From NCBI RefSeq assembly GCF_010015445.1, contig NC_053114.1, positions 17,997,724 to 18,061,723 of the forward strand: 64,000 nucleotides of DNA, read 5' to 3'. Source of the DNA: Perca fluviatilis. Lineage: Eukaryota > Chordata > Actinopteri > Perciformes > Percidae. A program made the translations under genes and the position numbers. The notes beneath the pieces were generated by a model. The model had not been told where the DNA came from, did not search any database, and was given only the letters and a program-made list of their open reading frames with translations. Positions 25,292 through 39,427 of the stretch are shown in pieces (positions within the stretch are counted from its first letter, which is position 1; each line of letters starts with the position of its first letter).

Positions 25292-25702
25292 TAGGCCTGC
25301 ATGATTAATCATTATAAAATCGCGATCTCGATTCACGATGTTCGCAATTTAATGTTTAAATGACTTTGTTTGACATGTTTTAATTATGTAAAGACATGTT
25401 CAAGGAGTTCAGATAGAGCCTGTATCAGGGCCATATTTAGTTCAATGTGTTATATGTCACTATTTTTGGTAGCCTACTGTACTTAAATGACCAGTATGTA
25501 CTTATTTTATTTATTCATTAAAGCCTCTATGTTTACAGGCTTGTGGTGATGCACAATGTGCTATAGGTGGCAACATTTTTTTTTTTGTTTTGTCATGGTT
25601 CATGTGTGCAACGAACATTACACTTCGTGAGAAAAAAATTGTGATATCAATTCTAAGTTAAAAAATTGTGATTCATATTTTTCCCTGAATCGTGCAGGCC
25701 TA
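25292..25702. mobile_element. MITE with TAGGCCTGCA inverted ends, probably hAT-like
   Basis: The left end TAGGCCTGCATGATTAATC and the right end AATCGTGCAGGCCTA are inverted copies with one mismatch over 15 bp. Subterminal AATCGCGATCTCGATTCACG and AATTGTGATTCAT motifs near each end echo one another. The ~410-bp interior has no coding frame. The GCACGATTAATCG-type terminus is typical of hAT MITEs. No clean 8-bp target duplication was seen. Confidence 0.68.
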
Positions 25703-26595
25703 ATCTGTATGTGCACGCTTGCATTCATTATGTCATGTGCATGCCTTCCAGCAGTTGCCTTGGGCAAAGGAAATACATTTTTCTATTGCCAGCTCTGCAA
25801 AGACCTGCCTACATGAGAGACGTAGTATATCAGAGTGGCAGGAGGACTTTCAAAAGAACATATCAAGAAGTGTATTAAGAGGATGTTTCTTTTACTTGAA
25901 GAGAAGAAAACCTTGTAGCTTGTATTTTTGTCAGATGAAAGATGGAGCAGAGGAGACCTTCTAACCTCACCTTTGTGTTGATGAGAAGGGGAGAAGATAC
26001 AAAAACTTTTCTTTGTAGTGCTAGGACTGAGCATGGCTTAGTGAAAAAGACCCTGTTGTCTGCCTGAGACCTTGGTTAATGTATTTTGGAGAAAGCGCAG
26101 TTCAGCTCGCCATGAAGCAAAGGAGAATAATTAGCAGAATCCTGCCATATATTAAATGAGCATTCGTCTGAACGAAGCTGTGCTTGTTTATAATTTGCAT
26201 TGTAAATTAATTCAGATTTTTTTGTTTTCATGAATTTGCACAGCCTTTTCCTTTTTCAGCCAAAAGAGGACACTTTGGGCTTAATGTCCTATAGCCTATT
26301 TGCGGGTTCTCTTTGCATAACATGAAAACCAAATGTGAAGTGGCACATTAGAAATCCTTGTAGAAGAAAGCTGGTCTGAGCTAAGCGAGCCAAGCAATAA
26401 ACACAGTTTTTGAAAAATAGATCCCCTCTACGACATTTTTACGTATGGTTACTGTGAGAGGAATGAACACTGCAGTCAGCCATAGCCTTTACCCAACAAG
26501 AGGACATCAGGAAGATGAAGAGCTTTCACTTGTTGAAGAGAGTGCACAAAATGGACCCAACCATTGCTCCAAGTTCCCTACAGGTGTCTCTCTGT
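25703..26595. other. Single-copy DNA, no gene seen
   Basis: No recognisable frame or repeat. Confidence 0.4.
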
Positions 26596-26596
26596 G

Positions 26597-26636
26597 ACTA
26601 GCCTCGCTTTGCCAGGCCTTCCTCCACAGCGTTGCT
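26597..26636 (+). mobile_element. Truncated copy of hairpin-bearing repeat family (copy A)
   Basis: CTAGCCTCGCTTTGCCAGGC and CTTCCTCCACAGCGTTGC match the start of the copies at 26795 and 46568. The sequence then diverges before the second hairpin arm. It lies about 200 bp upstream of copy B in the same orientation. Confidence 0.65.
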
Positions 26637-26794
26637 CCGACCCAGACAAAAATCAAGAAAAGATGACACAGTAACTACAATATTCCAGACCATTCAACAA
26701 AAAAAGTCACAAAATGGACAATAAACTATAAACCAAATAAACGTAAATGTATAAATGACAACACCATTAGACCATCATACACGTCTCTCCCCAG

Positions 26795-27118
26795 CTAGTC
26801 TCGCTTTGCCAGACCTTCCTCCACAGTGTTGCGGAGGAGGGTCTGGCTAGTCCACACAGCATTCGGGGATAGGAGAAAAACGTGCTCTGGTTTACTGGCA
26901 TTTCTTTAAACCAATCACAATCGTCAAGCAAAAATAGCTAGCTGTGTCAATATAACCCTGCAGAGATCTGAGGAGCAGTTAACCATAGTCCTCACAAATC
27001 CACCGGAGTTTATAAAGAAAGACACAAAGAAAGCAGAAGGTAATGGACATCTGGCCGAAAAGAACGTGATCCGGCGGAATTTCCAGCAGCACCAGAGCAA
27101 TCCCGGAAGTGGAATGTG
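26795..27118 (+). mobile_element. Dispersed repeat with terminal hairpin (copy B)
   Basis: Begins CTAGTCTCGCTTTGCCAGAC. A stem-loop at 26808-26847 pairs GCCAGACCTTCCTCC with GGAGGAGGGTCTGGC. It shares TGCTCTGGTTTACTGGCATT, TTCTTTAAACCAATCACAAT and CAATCCCGGAAGTGGAA with the copy at 46568 in the same order. There is no coding frame. It is a teleost repeat that I recognise but cannot class with confidence. Confidence 0.75.
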
Positions 27119-27342
27119 ATGGATATAGACTACTCTGTGACTGAATGTGCATTAACATAAAACACATAAATGATGCATTGAATGCTAAGAATCGTCGATG
27201 AAAATATTGTCATGTTTTCATATTATTGGCGACTTATTTCTACAGTTTCTGTGAAGATGTATTTAAGTTAATCAGGCTAATATTAATCATACTTCTCCTT
27301 TCCTTGCCATTAGCACAGCTCAGTAACTGTTTATTGATCTCT

Positions 27343-27344
<2 letters not shown>

Positions 27345-27417
<73 letters not shown>
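27345..27417. repeat. (GT)n microsatellite
   Basis: An uninterrupted GT run of about 73 bp. Confidence 0.98.
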
Positions 27418-27419
<2 letters not shown>

Positions 27420-28131
27420 TACTGCAATTTGGCCTGATATGGGGATGGCACTCCTGTCTATGACCTTTTAATGAACGTACAAGCATGCAAAGAGTGGAGT
27501 ATTTTTATGTTTGTCCTCCAAAATAATCTTCAACATTTCTTGAATATTTATTTATAAGTCCATTGTATGTTCTACTGGTACTTACTCTACATTTTACTTG
27601 CAGTCATAAAGAAATGCTGTTTTACCTCATAAGCCTAACCCATCAATGACATTATGAGGCTAAAAAGGGGAATACATTCAGACAGTATACCAAATATAGA
27701 TTTAACCATTGCTGTTTTCTTTTTTCCTATTTGTTGAAGTTTATTTATGTTTTACTTATTTGCCCCAAGCTTGGTATTCTTCATATTTTTGGGCTATACA
27801 TAATGGATGCTGTGTGAGTGAGTCAGGGTGAAGCTTGGTTCTTGGGCTTGCGGGCATTGCAGCAAGAAGGAAAAGAAAGAGGACATAGAGAGCAGCAGAC
27901 TGACCGAGAGTCTGAGCCAAGCCTTGGAAACTAAGCAAACAAAGAGAGTATTTGCCTCAGTGAAAAGGAGAAGAAATCTAAGTGGACAGTAGCAAAACTG
28001 TTTGTGACCCCTGTCAGGCACAGAATGATATAGAATATAATACATTTAGGTTTTTGAAGTGTTTTACATCTAAATGGTACAGAAAGAAGTAAAACAAGAG
28101 TTTACCTGCAGCATGTCATTCTGATCCATAC
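27418..28131. other. Single-copy DNA, no gene seen
   Basis: No gene or repeat recognised. Confidence 0.4.
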
Positions 28132-28381
28132 TTAAAGGGATAGTTGTAATGTACTGCTGCTGACGGGGCCTGCAGCAAAACATATTTTAACCACCTAAAA
28201 AAGGCCCGACTAGAAAACAAGACTCAAAACTAGCCCTTCTGGATTGTATTTCATCATCTCCCCAGTTCCTGAAATGACATGCCCCCACCGACACAGAGCC
28301 TTGTTATATATATTTTTTGACAAAGTGACGTTTTTGGTCTAAACGCCTGGTTAAATTATCCATGGGTACCTTTTCCTTTAA
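28132..28381. mobile_element. Probable short non-autonomous element between TTAA sites
   Basis: TTAAAGGGATAGT at 28132 and CCTTTTCCTTTAA ending at 28381 are bounded by TTAA. The interior phrase CTGACGGGGCCTGCAGCAAA and the following AACCACCTAAAAAAGGCCC are familiar from fish repeats. The inverted ends are weak (AGGGA versus AGGAA), so this may be a degraded copy. Confidence 0.5.
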
Positions 28382-29350
<969 letters not shown>

Positions 29351-29529
29351 AATTGACAAAAAACATACTCAGAATCCTAATTAATGTCTTCCTGTTTACA
29401 TTTCACATGACTGTCTCCTTGCCTTCACTTTCACAAAGCCCCTGTAATTTCCACAGAATATAGATTGGTTGTTCATCAGTCTGCGCACAAACTATAGTCA
29501 TATGAGATAGCAGACAGGGAGTGAGAAGT

Positions 29530-29533
<4 letters not shown>

Positions 29534-29589
<56 letters not shown>
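29534..29589. repeat. (GA)n microsatellite
   Basis: A polypurine GA run of about 56 bp, lying between a CA array and a homopolymer patch. Confidence 0.97.
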
Positions 29590-29592
<3 letters not shown>

Positions 29593-29791
29593 CAGTCTCA
29601 CCTCTTTAGTTTTATCGGACAAACAAATGCACACTGAGTAGAGAGAGGGAAAAGAGAAAGAAAGATGACTTACTTCTGAGCGAGGGTGACAGCAGACAAA
29701 GAGTAGGTGCTCCGGTGCGTCTTTGTGAGCCTGATTGAGACGTAACAGCCTTCGCTGACACAGATGGAGAGAAAGAGACAGAGAGGGGAAA

Positions 29792-29862
29792 AAGAAATTT
29801 TTTTTTTTTTTTTTTTTTTTTGGGTGTTGTGGTGTTTTTTTTTTTTTGGAAGGAGAGGGAAA

Positions 29863-29894
<32 letters not shown>

Positions 29895-30017
29895 GGTGAG
29901 GGGGGGGGGGGTGGTGTGTGGTGGGGGGTGTGTGTGTGTGTGGGTGGGTGTTTGTGTTTTTTTTTTGTTTTTTTTTTTTTTTTTTTTTTTTTTTGGGGCC
30001 CCCGTGGGGCGCGCCCA
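29792..30017. repeat. Homopolymer patch (T, A, G and T runs), possibly an assembly artefact
   Basis: In order: about 24 T, a short GT mix, about 13 T, GGAAGGAGAGGG, about 27 A, about 10 G, about 12 G, a GTG mix, then about 9 and about 27 T separated by G. It ends at GGGGCCCCCGTGGGGCGCGCC. Such serial homopolymers are unlike any neighbouring sequence. Frames through it encode runs of one residue and are not genes. Confidence 0.85.
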
Positions 30018-31329
<1,312 letters not shown>

Positions 31330-32089
31330 GAAAGGGAGTTAGAAATGCTAATTCAGACACAGACGGGGGGGTATAAATCCAGTCCTCATTGTGAATTCAG
31401 CACGTTGGCTGTATTGTGTAGCGGTGAGCCCCTTTATTCAATTGAGCTGCCATCCATCCTGGCTATGGCATTGAGCAGGCACGCACAGGGTGCTCCTACA
31501 GGATCCTTAGACTCACTCAAACAAACAAGGGCTGCTTACATGCACATCAAAAGACAGTATGGAGATACAAAGACCTATTAGGACTATAATGGCCTGATGC
31601 AACTTTCTGTAGGGTCATTCTTATCACCTGAGGAATGTTTAAGAGGGTGGGTTTCTGTGTGCGTGATTCGTTGTCTCTCGGAAGATACTTGCGTGTGAGT
31701 GCATGTGATTATGAACATGTGCACACATACTGAGGAAAAAAAATGATGTTACTGTATGTGTGCACAATGATGTGCAGTGAGCCACTGGAAAAAGCATTCA
31801 CAGTAAGAATGAATGACCTGTACTCCACCCCGTTTATTCAACATGAACTGGCATATGCTCCAGCTCCCCGCATCCCTGTTGACAGAAGATATTGTTTGCC
31901 CATGCCCTGTAGAGCAACACATAGAACCGTTTCTGATCTGACGCCCCTATCAGCAGGATGACATCATTTTTCCGGGCTTTTCCAAATCAAATCACTGTTG
32001 AAAAGTTCCATTACTAAAATACTAAAACTCAATTCAAATCTTTACTTAAAAAAGGTTCAGGACTTGAACTTGGAAGAATCAGAAGGAAA

Positions 32090-32286
32090 AGATCTATGCA
32101 GCAGAGGCTGAGATATCCTGACTTTTAGTTCCTAATGTGGGTCAAGCTCCAAAATCCTCGGATTGTATATTTCCCATAATGCAAACAATAGCATTTTTTC
32201 ATTAGTATGTTACGTTTGTTTTTACAGGAGTTGTACTTCCCATGACTAGTAAACAGTTTATACAATTTGTGGAGTTCCCCTTTAAG
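32090..32286. repeat. Fragment of a dispersed repeat ending at TTTAA
   Basis: The phrases CAAGCTCCAAAATCCTCGGA and TTGTATATTTCCCATAATGC, and the ending GGAGTTCCCCTTTAA (32272-32286), match a short repeat common in fish genomes as I remember it. The left end was not found. Confidence 0.45.
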
Positions 32287-32644
32287 TAAAGGTAAATTCG
32301 TTTTTTAAGCTATGTGTATTGAAGTGTATCAAAACACTTATCAGAGCTGTTGGCATCTCTTTGTACCAGAGTTAGTTCAAAGACAATATGTGAGGCTGCT
32401 CCCAGTGACCTTGTCAAGTAAAGGGTGTAAGGCGGTAGGGACTGAATTTGATACTAACCTTTATCATGGTGAGCATTGTTTTCAGTGTTATGAAGAAAAA
32501 AAACATAACTTTTCTTAACACGTATTAGGACACATAGCACATTTCCATCATATGTATTTTCTTCAAACTACAAAAACAGGGGCTCAGAGTTTTAACTTTC
32601 CAACAGTCCATGCTTACCTCTCAGCACTATTCATTGGTAAACAG

Positions 32645-32890
32645 ACTTGCATTTATATAGCATTTTTCTAATCTTCCGACCACTCAAAGTGCTATACACT
32701 ACATGCCAGATTCACCCATTCACACACACATTCATAAGCTGATGGCAGTGGCTGCCATGCAAGGTGCCAATCTGCTCATCAGGATCTAATCTACTCATTC
32801 ACACACATTTTCACAGCCCTTGGGGGTTCAGTATTTTGCCCAAAGACACTTACACATGCGGACTGGAGGAGCCGGGGGATCAAGTCAAAA
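32645..32890. repeat. Fragment of a dispersed repeat (TTTATATAGCATTTTTCT ... GGGGATCAA)
   Basis: The ordered phrases TTTATATAGC, CACTCAAAGTGCTATACACT, CAGATTCACCCATTCACACA, ATGCAAGGTGCCAATCTGCT and GGGGGATCAAG recur together in many fish genomes. Class is unresolved (SINE or LINE 3' end). No target duplication was found. Confidence 0.6.
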
Positions 32891-33607
32891 TACTCCAAAA
32901 AGACAACTCAGGTTCTGAAGTGGCCTGAAAATAAAAGAACTAAAACATTTCAGTGTTTCCCACAGATTAGAAAGCAATTTGTGGCGGGGAGGGGGTACTT
33001 ATTTTTGTAACAATCAAGTACCAAAAATGTGGTCCTCCTCTCCCACTTCAATGCCTAACAAATCTATCTCTTTCTCTCCCTGACCCTGTCTTTCACTGGT
33101 TGAAGCCTGAAAATATTGTAAACAAATTAATAACATAACTAATTACACTGGTCGGACTGTTCAGCTCTGTTCAGGCTGGTCTTTCTCCTCAACACGTGCC
33201 TTTTTCCGTCGCGGAAAATACTTTTCAATACTCATCTGGATTTAAGCAGCAAACATTCAGTGTAAGAGTAAAAAAATGACATAAAATTATTTATAATAAG
33301 TTTATTCATAGCTGCTACATATAGTGTTTTGACCTCGACAACCCAACTGCATTTTATCGCAAACTTGCGACTAGTTAACTTTCTAAAGCAGGCCCAATTG
33401 CTTGTTTGCTAAGAGTCGGGTCGGGACTCCAACGTTAAATTCAGAATATAAAATATTTTTATAGCACTTTTTATTGTGTGATTGTGTAAAGGTGTTCACG
33501 AGATAGATAACAACCTTTCGTGAACTTGTGAATTTCGCCAGCCGTATTCTGTCCTTGATGGAGACAGACGCTGTGTGCACGGTGGGCTTGATGGTGTTTT
33601 AAGCCTC
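32891..33607. other. Single-copy DNA, no gene seen
   Basis: No gene or repeat recognised. Confidence 0.4.
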
Positions 33608-34373
33608 CAATGACTACGTTTACATGCAGCCAATAACCCGTTCAAAACCGGAATATTAGCAATAACCCGGTCGCGCACGGCCATGTAAACACCGGCAAAA
33701 AACCGAATATGCTCATATTCCGGTTTTTAAAAACCCGAATATGCTACCTGGGTTACCCCTTTTCTAACCTGAAATTTTGGTCATGTAAACGCGTATCGGC
33801 ATATCCCCATCAAAAGGAACATTGATTTGTGTTCTGCGCATGTTCTATTCGCAAGGAATCTTGGTCTTTTGAGTAGAGGAACTTCTTGTATGCGCCAGAA
33901 AACATAGTTATAATAATTATTATATACTATAATAATATAGTTATATATATATGTCAATGCAGAAAACCTGCGCGCAGTATGCCGGAAGTAAACAAGAAGT
34001 AGAGGTAAACATGGCGAGACGCAGCACAGCACCACACTTTTGGAGCGAGGAGGAAACCAATTTCTTCATTAGTGTGGTGAAAACCATGAATATAATGTCT
34101 TTTGTTGACGGCAGAAAGTACAGAGATAGTGAGATTTATAAGAAGGTGACCGAAAAGTTATTGCGTCTTAAGGTTGTCCGTAGGCTACGTCCAGAGGCTA
34201 ACCGTGCGTCGCCGTTTACGTTGGGATATTGCCAATTGATTACAAATTCCATGTAGGAGTAACTCTCTCTGCTCACGCATGTAAACGGGTTATTCCGAAT
34301 GTTTCAGAAACCCGAATAGTGACCTTAACCCGACCATAACCCGAAAATTGACAGCTTGTAAACGTAGTCATTG
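33608..34373 (+). mobile_element. Complete-ended DNA transposon with Myb/SANT-like frame
   Basis: The ends CAATGACTACGTTTACA (33608-33624) and TGTAAACGTAGTCATTG (34357-34373) are perfect 17-bp inverted repeats. Inside, CATGTAAAC motifs recur near 33682, 33781 and 34279, and CCCGAATA/ATTCCGAAT motifs are frequent near both ends, as expected for subterminal transposase-binding sites. The only coding signal is a Myb/SANT-like frame; there is no DDE transposase. The 766-bp element is therefore non-autonomous. PIF/Harbinger membership is inferred from the Myb-like frame. No unambiguous target duplication outside the ends was seen. Confidence 0.8.
34011..34256 (+). pseudogene. 81-residue Myb/SANT-like protein frame, truncated
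   Basis: The ATG at 34011 gives 81 residues before the stop. Residues 11-50 resemble the first two helices of a Myb/SANT-like DNA-binding domain of transposon accessory proteins: an initial W in WSEEET, a hydrophobic stretch FFISVV, and a DGRKYRDSEIYKKV segment before the expected second tryptophan. After residue 50 the sequence becomes arginine-rich and loses the pattern, so the third helix seems replaced or deleted. An in-frame ATG at 33951 would add 20 residues, but the later ATG starts the domain-like part. Such proteins bind transposon ends in PIF/Harbinger systems; here the product, if any, is incomplete. Confidence 0.6.
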
Positions 34374-34460
34374 TCGCCTTCCAGGCAGCTAACCCTTAAC
34401 TTAATGGCGACGTTGGGGGCTTAAACACCAAACACACCAAACACTGCACGGTGGGAGGAG

Positions 34461-34461
<1 letters not shown>

Positions 34462-34527
<66 letters not shown>

Positions 34528-34533
34528 TGTGTG
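34462..34533. repeat. (GT)n microsatellite
   Basis: A GT run of about 70 bp with a TTTG variant near the end. Confidence 0.97.
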
Positions 34534-35322
34534 AGACAAAAAGTGACAGAGAGACAGAGGAGAGCAGTTAAAGGAAATGCAGCTGAACGTGTTTACATTT
34601 TTACACATTAGTCTATGTGTGGGAAACACTGCATTTAAGTTGAATCAACCTGAAATAAGTACAACTTGTATATTTACATACATTAGGGTAATGAGAAAAG
34701 ATTAGTTGATTCCACTAAATTCCTGATGTTTACCAGTGTAGAGACTAGTAGCTATAGTTGTCTAATAAATGCACAATATTTCCCTCTGAAATGTAGTAGA
34801 GCAAAATTATGAACATTAAATGTAAATGCTCCAGTAAAGTTCCTCAAAATTATTATTATTATAATAATTATTAACAGCAGTAAATCTTGAATCTACTTAT
34901 TTTCTGAGTTGCTTTTACCTCTGACCAACACTGCTGTTTAAAATGTATTGTTGGATCTTAGTAGTAGTGTGCAGCAGCCAAGAGGAAGCTGGCACTGGCC
35001 AAATCCCTATTAAGCCTGTGAGAGAGATGGCACATCAACAGCATATCCCCTCTCATCTGCCCACTGATGGATGGTGAGAACTATAATTGTGATGATTGGT
35101 GTGAGGAGCACACGAGTCCAGAGGGCAGATGAGATGTGTTTAGCCCGCAAAGGTGGGCTGTGGCAGTGCCCTAGCAAGGTGAGCTATGGTCTCTGGGCTC
35201 GGTTATTATCAAGCTGAGTTATAGGCCACCGCCTCCCCCACCAATCTGCACACGTTACAATGCCAAGCCACGACACACAATCTTTCCTTATGCTCTACCT
35301 CGAGGTTCCACCCATGCTCAGG

Positions 35323-35323
<1 letters not shown>
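34534..35323. other. Single-copy DNA, no gene seen
   Basis: Holds a small ATT/AAT palindrome at 34850-34873 and nothing else recognisable. Confidence 0.4.

Positions 35324-35393
<70 letters not shown>
35324..35393. repeat. (CT)n microsatellite
   Basis: A polypyrimidine CT run of about 70 bp. Confidence 0.98.
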
Positions 35394-35397
<4 letters not shown>

Positions 35398-36468
35398 TTT
35401 CCTGGCCCTTACTCTCTTTTGGCCTTTTTAGTTCATTTCTGCACCCAGTCTCCTTTTACAGAAAGACAAGAGATCTAATGAGTTGGAAGTTGTGGGGCAA
35501 TTTTTAAGTGTGGAGGATCTGGCATTAATGAAAGTCACATAACCAAAAGGGAAAATTTGAAATCTTCAACCATCCTCCCAGGTCCTTATATAAAATTGCT
35601 GTTTCCAACCATAAACCTAAATGTATTCATGTCTAGCCTAATACCCAGACATAAACAATATCTACGCTTATAGTCGAACTCTAAACTAATACCTAAATAT
35701 GTAATTTTCTAAATCCTATAAAACTAATCATGTCTAACCTATTAGATAAACACATTTTCCTAAAGAAACAAAAATCTTCAGTTACCCCCACTCCCATATC
35801 TTTATAGCCACATTTCTTTGATCATTTTTTATCTTATCTTCAGTAGGGAAAGTTTACTCGATCTAAAAATAAAAACCATAACTGTCTTTATGATGACAAA
35901 ATAATGGAAAAATGCCTGCATCAAATTACATCAGCAGTTTGAGACAAAACACCAGTTCTCACAATTAACACACCCTGCTCTATAACAGAAGAGAACAAGA
36001 AAGCCATTACCACATATATAACAGAGTTACCATGTGTGAGTGGCAGAGAGGCATCATAGCTCATATGACATTCATTGTGCTGCTGCCTGCTGGTGCAGAA
36101 TGCTGACATGCAATGACTGGCAAAAGTCAGCAGGAGCCCTGCTGTCTCTCACCCTCACCTCCTGCTGGGGAGGCCTGTGTGTGCACCCTGTAGGGGAGTG
36201 GTGGGGGAGGTGGAGGAGACAGACGGAGAGGGAGAGAGAGAGATGAAGAGAGAGATAAAGGGAGAATCAAGTTAGAGTGAATGGAACATCAGGCCATATC
36301 CATCTTCTCCATGTCCTTATGAATATGTAAACCAGACAGGTCAAGTAGGCATCAATGACTCTCCTCCCCCTGAAATTAAAGGCAAGAGGAGGAGTGGAGA
36401 GGAAGGAGCGCTCCCCTCTGATGCTTTCATCCAATAATGATGGATTTCTCTGTGGCATTTTATAGATT
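35394..36468. other. Single-copy DNA, no gene seen
   Basis: No gene recognised. A short GA-rich purine stretch lies at 36220-36262. Confidence 0.4.
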
Positions 36469-36495
36469 GTGTGTGTGTGTGTGTGTGTGTGTGTT
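36469..36495. repeat. Short (GT)n run
   Basis: A 26-bp GT run. Confidence 0.95.
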
Positions 36496-38577
36496 TCCTT
36501 GTGCTTCCATGTATGTGTTCGTGTTACAAATGGAAAAACCTGGCAGTCATTTATTAAATCCCATTGTTGCCTGAAAATTGGCTTTTTCGATAACCTGCCT
36601 CTGTCTATGTTTTTGTTACATTATGGAAATTCAGAGGAGAAAATGTATGGAACCTTCGACATTTCTTTCAGGGGGAAATGTGGTTGGGGTTTCTCTGTTT
36701 TTGTCTTCCCCCTCAGATGTGGAGGGATGACTTGAAAGCCTTAACATCATGATGCCTGTGCCAAAACCACTCCCTTCCCCTTGCTTTACGCCTGCCTCCC
36801 CTCTCTCGTGCTGTCCTTGGCTGTGTGTCTTTGAGTGAAGCATTGGCACAGCATCAGTGACAGAGCATACCTCACCACAAGTCCTTTTGATGGTCCCAGA
36901 GAAGAAGGAAGCATTTGGTTTAGATTATTCTCATTTTGTTACTTACGTACACGCATAGAATCCCGGATTAAAACGAGGGGTCAAGTCAGGACCATTCTTC
37001 ATTGCTCTTATCACTATCGTCTCTCAATTCCTCTGGATGATTGCCATGTCGGGTCATGGTTGTCAGACATCCCTTTTAGTTCTGTCAGTGCAGTGCTCTG
37101 CTGCACTTTATAAAACTCCCAATACTACCAGTTATTATCTATTGATCAGCCTTCCTCGTTTGGAAACGTCCCGTGCTAATGCTTGACTTTGTGTAGTCAG
37201 ACTCTGAAAATGGTACCATGTAATTCATATTTTTCTTCATACATTTTAAATGAATGAAATAGATATAACTGAGAACATCAAAAATACTACAAAACATGCA
37301 GTTTCAGATTTACGATAAAAAAAAAAAAAAGTTGTATGTGAAATTTGCCCAGCAATGTCATTAAATTAATTCCATATTTTTGAACTGGAGGGTTGCAATC
37401 AAAGAAAGCAACAATATTACTAAACTGTATCCTTTAACACCTATTAATATTCACCTTAATCTTTCCAAAACATCAGAGAAAATTCACAATTATAGAATAA
37501 CTCCTGTGAAGGTACTTCTTTTTTTTCTTTTTTACAAAATGTGCAGCTATAATTAATGTCCCTCGTACTGCTCATTCTACTTTTCTATGTAATATGTTGA
37601 ATTATTGACTTGATGGTCACATATTTTACATACAGTAATTCAATATTATTTACATAATTATTTAATATTTAGATATCGCATCTTCTCTTGGCTCTATTCT
37701 TATTATTTGCTGTTGCAAATCTCTCCACTGAGATCATTGACGTGCCATATCTCATCAAGCTAATGGAAATGCTGTGCTTAGGAGAGTGGCGTTTGAGCCT
37801 ATCAATATACAAGCTCAGAGCCCCTTGGTAATAATAATGGAGGGATCATTAGCGCCCCTTGTAAAAGTTAGCTTTTATATATACCGCATTGGAATCAAGC
37901 CTGTGATGTCTGCTGTCCCCTTCTCTGTCCTGTGGAGGTAAAAAAAACACATTTCATTATTTCCCCCTCATCCTTTAATCTTCTCCTACCTGATGTAAGC
38001 ACTGGGCTGAGGAGTGCGCACACGCATACATGAATGGTCAACAAGAGCTTTTTGGGTCATCAATTCAGATGTGCAGCATTGCTCCATGCGGAGAGAGTGT
38101 TTGTGTGCTTACGACTCCTTGTGGAGTTGAGCGAGTCAGGGATAGGGGACAGAAATGGCAGAGCAGAGGACAGACAGGGGCAGATGTGTGAAAAAGAAAG
38201 AGAAGAGAGAGAGAGTGTGCAAGCATGAATTTGGCAACATTGTCATTATAATCCCTTGTCAGGGACTGAGCCCAGGTTTACACCAGGATTACAGCTCAAG
38301 ACCAATTATTACCTGAGACACTGAAGGAGAAGCACAATGTCAGACTTCGGATCAGCAACCCACATGTGATGCGACAAGCATGCAGTAACTTGAGCCATAA
38401 CAGGTCAGCATATGGTTTTAAAATGATGGTGAGCTAGCAGGGTGTCAGGTAGCGTTAGCTGAGACTTGCTCCTTTAATGCGTAATAGTCAGCTCCATCAT
38501 ACCTGTCAACACCTCAGACACCTGCCAATCATAATCAAGCCACAGTCCTTCTCCACATGACGGTCTTATCTAGGCCT
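36496..38577. other. Single-copy DNA, no gene seen
   Basis: No coding signal. The block at 37690-37920 has no simple repeats and is discussed as a possible regulatory element. Confidence 0.4.
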
Positions 38578-38584
38578 GTGTGTG

Positions 38585-38625
<41 letters not shown>

Positions 38626-38637
38626 TGTGTGTGTGTA
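38578..38637. repeat. (GT)n microsatellite
   Basis: A GT run of about 60 bp with a TTG break near 38585 and a TATG break near 38618. Confidence 0.96.
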
Positions 38638-39426
38638 GCTGACCGAGTTTGTGCATAATGTGCACACAACAGGTGACCTTTGTGTCCCTGCTGACAGTAT
38701 TATTCCTGTGTTGTGTTTGGTTTTGACACCTCATGAAACGTAAATTGGATTGTAAGAAATTTCATAGAGCCACGGTAGGGTAGAGAATACAAGTAGATGT
38801 CAGTAGGAGGGAGCCGCTTTTAAATTCCAGTGTTCCGTCTGCCTCGACTCAAGGGTAATGTATGCAGAATCATGGCCAGCCTGGACACATGCGGAGAGAG
38901 GGGGTCATCTCTACAGCAGCATATCCAACAGCACATTAGGCTGTTCTCTGTCAGGCTGAGACACTATTATTCTCTAAGTGTATTCATCCTTTGTTCCCAA
39001 TGTCTTATCCGAGCAATCAGCTAATCACCACTAATCAAGCAATCAGGACTTTGCATGTATTAATTAGGCAATTACATATCGTAAAATCCAGAGAAATCCA
39101 CACAAAACAGAATTCCCAGTGTTATCTTTTCACTGGCTCTGCTTTCATTTATGAATAAGCAAAAGGCTCCCTCTCAAAACAAAAACAAAATTGAATCCAA
39201 GAGTGCCAAGACTAATCTGTGCAGATCAGCACACACTTATGAAGCTGTGTCATTGATAATAAATGGCAAGGGGGATTTTATAGCATTTTATAGGGATTTC
39301 TAGTTTATACCTATTAGCCCTGAAATGAAATGACACCTGTAGTTATGGAAAAACATCCACAAAACCCAGAATGAAAGCCAAGTCTTTAAGGGACATCCCA
39401 GTGTCTTTGGCCTTGTCAAATCTTGT

Positions 39427-39427
<1 letters not shown>

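Noticed and set aside
33951..34010. Upstream ATG as the true start of the Myb-like frame
   Set aside because: The added 20 residues come from AT-rich central sequence and do not look like protein; the ATG at 34011 directly precedes the domain-like part.
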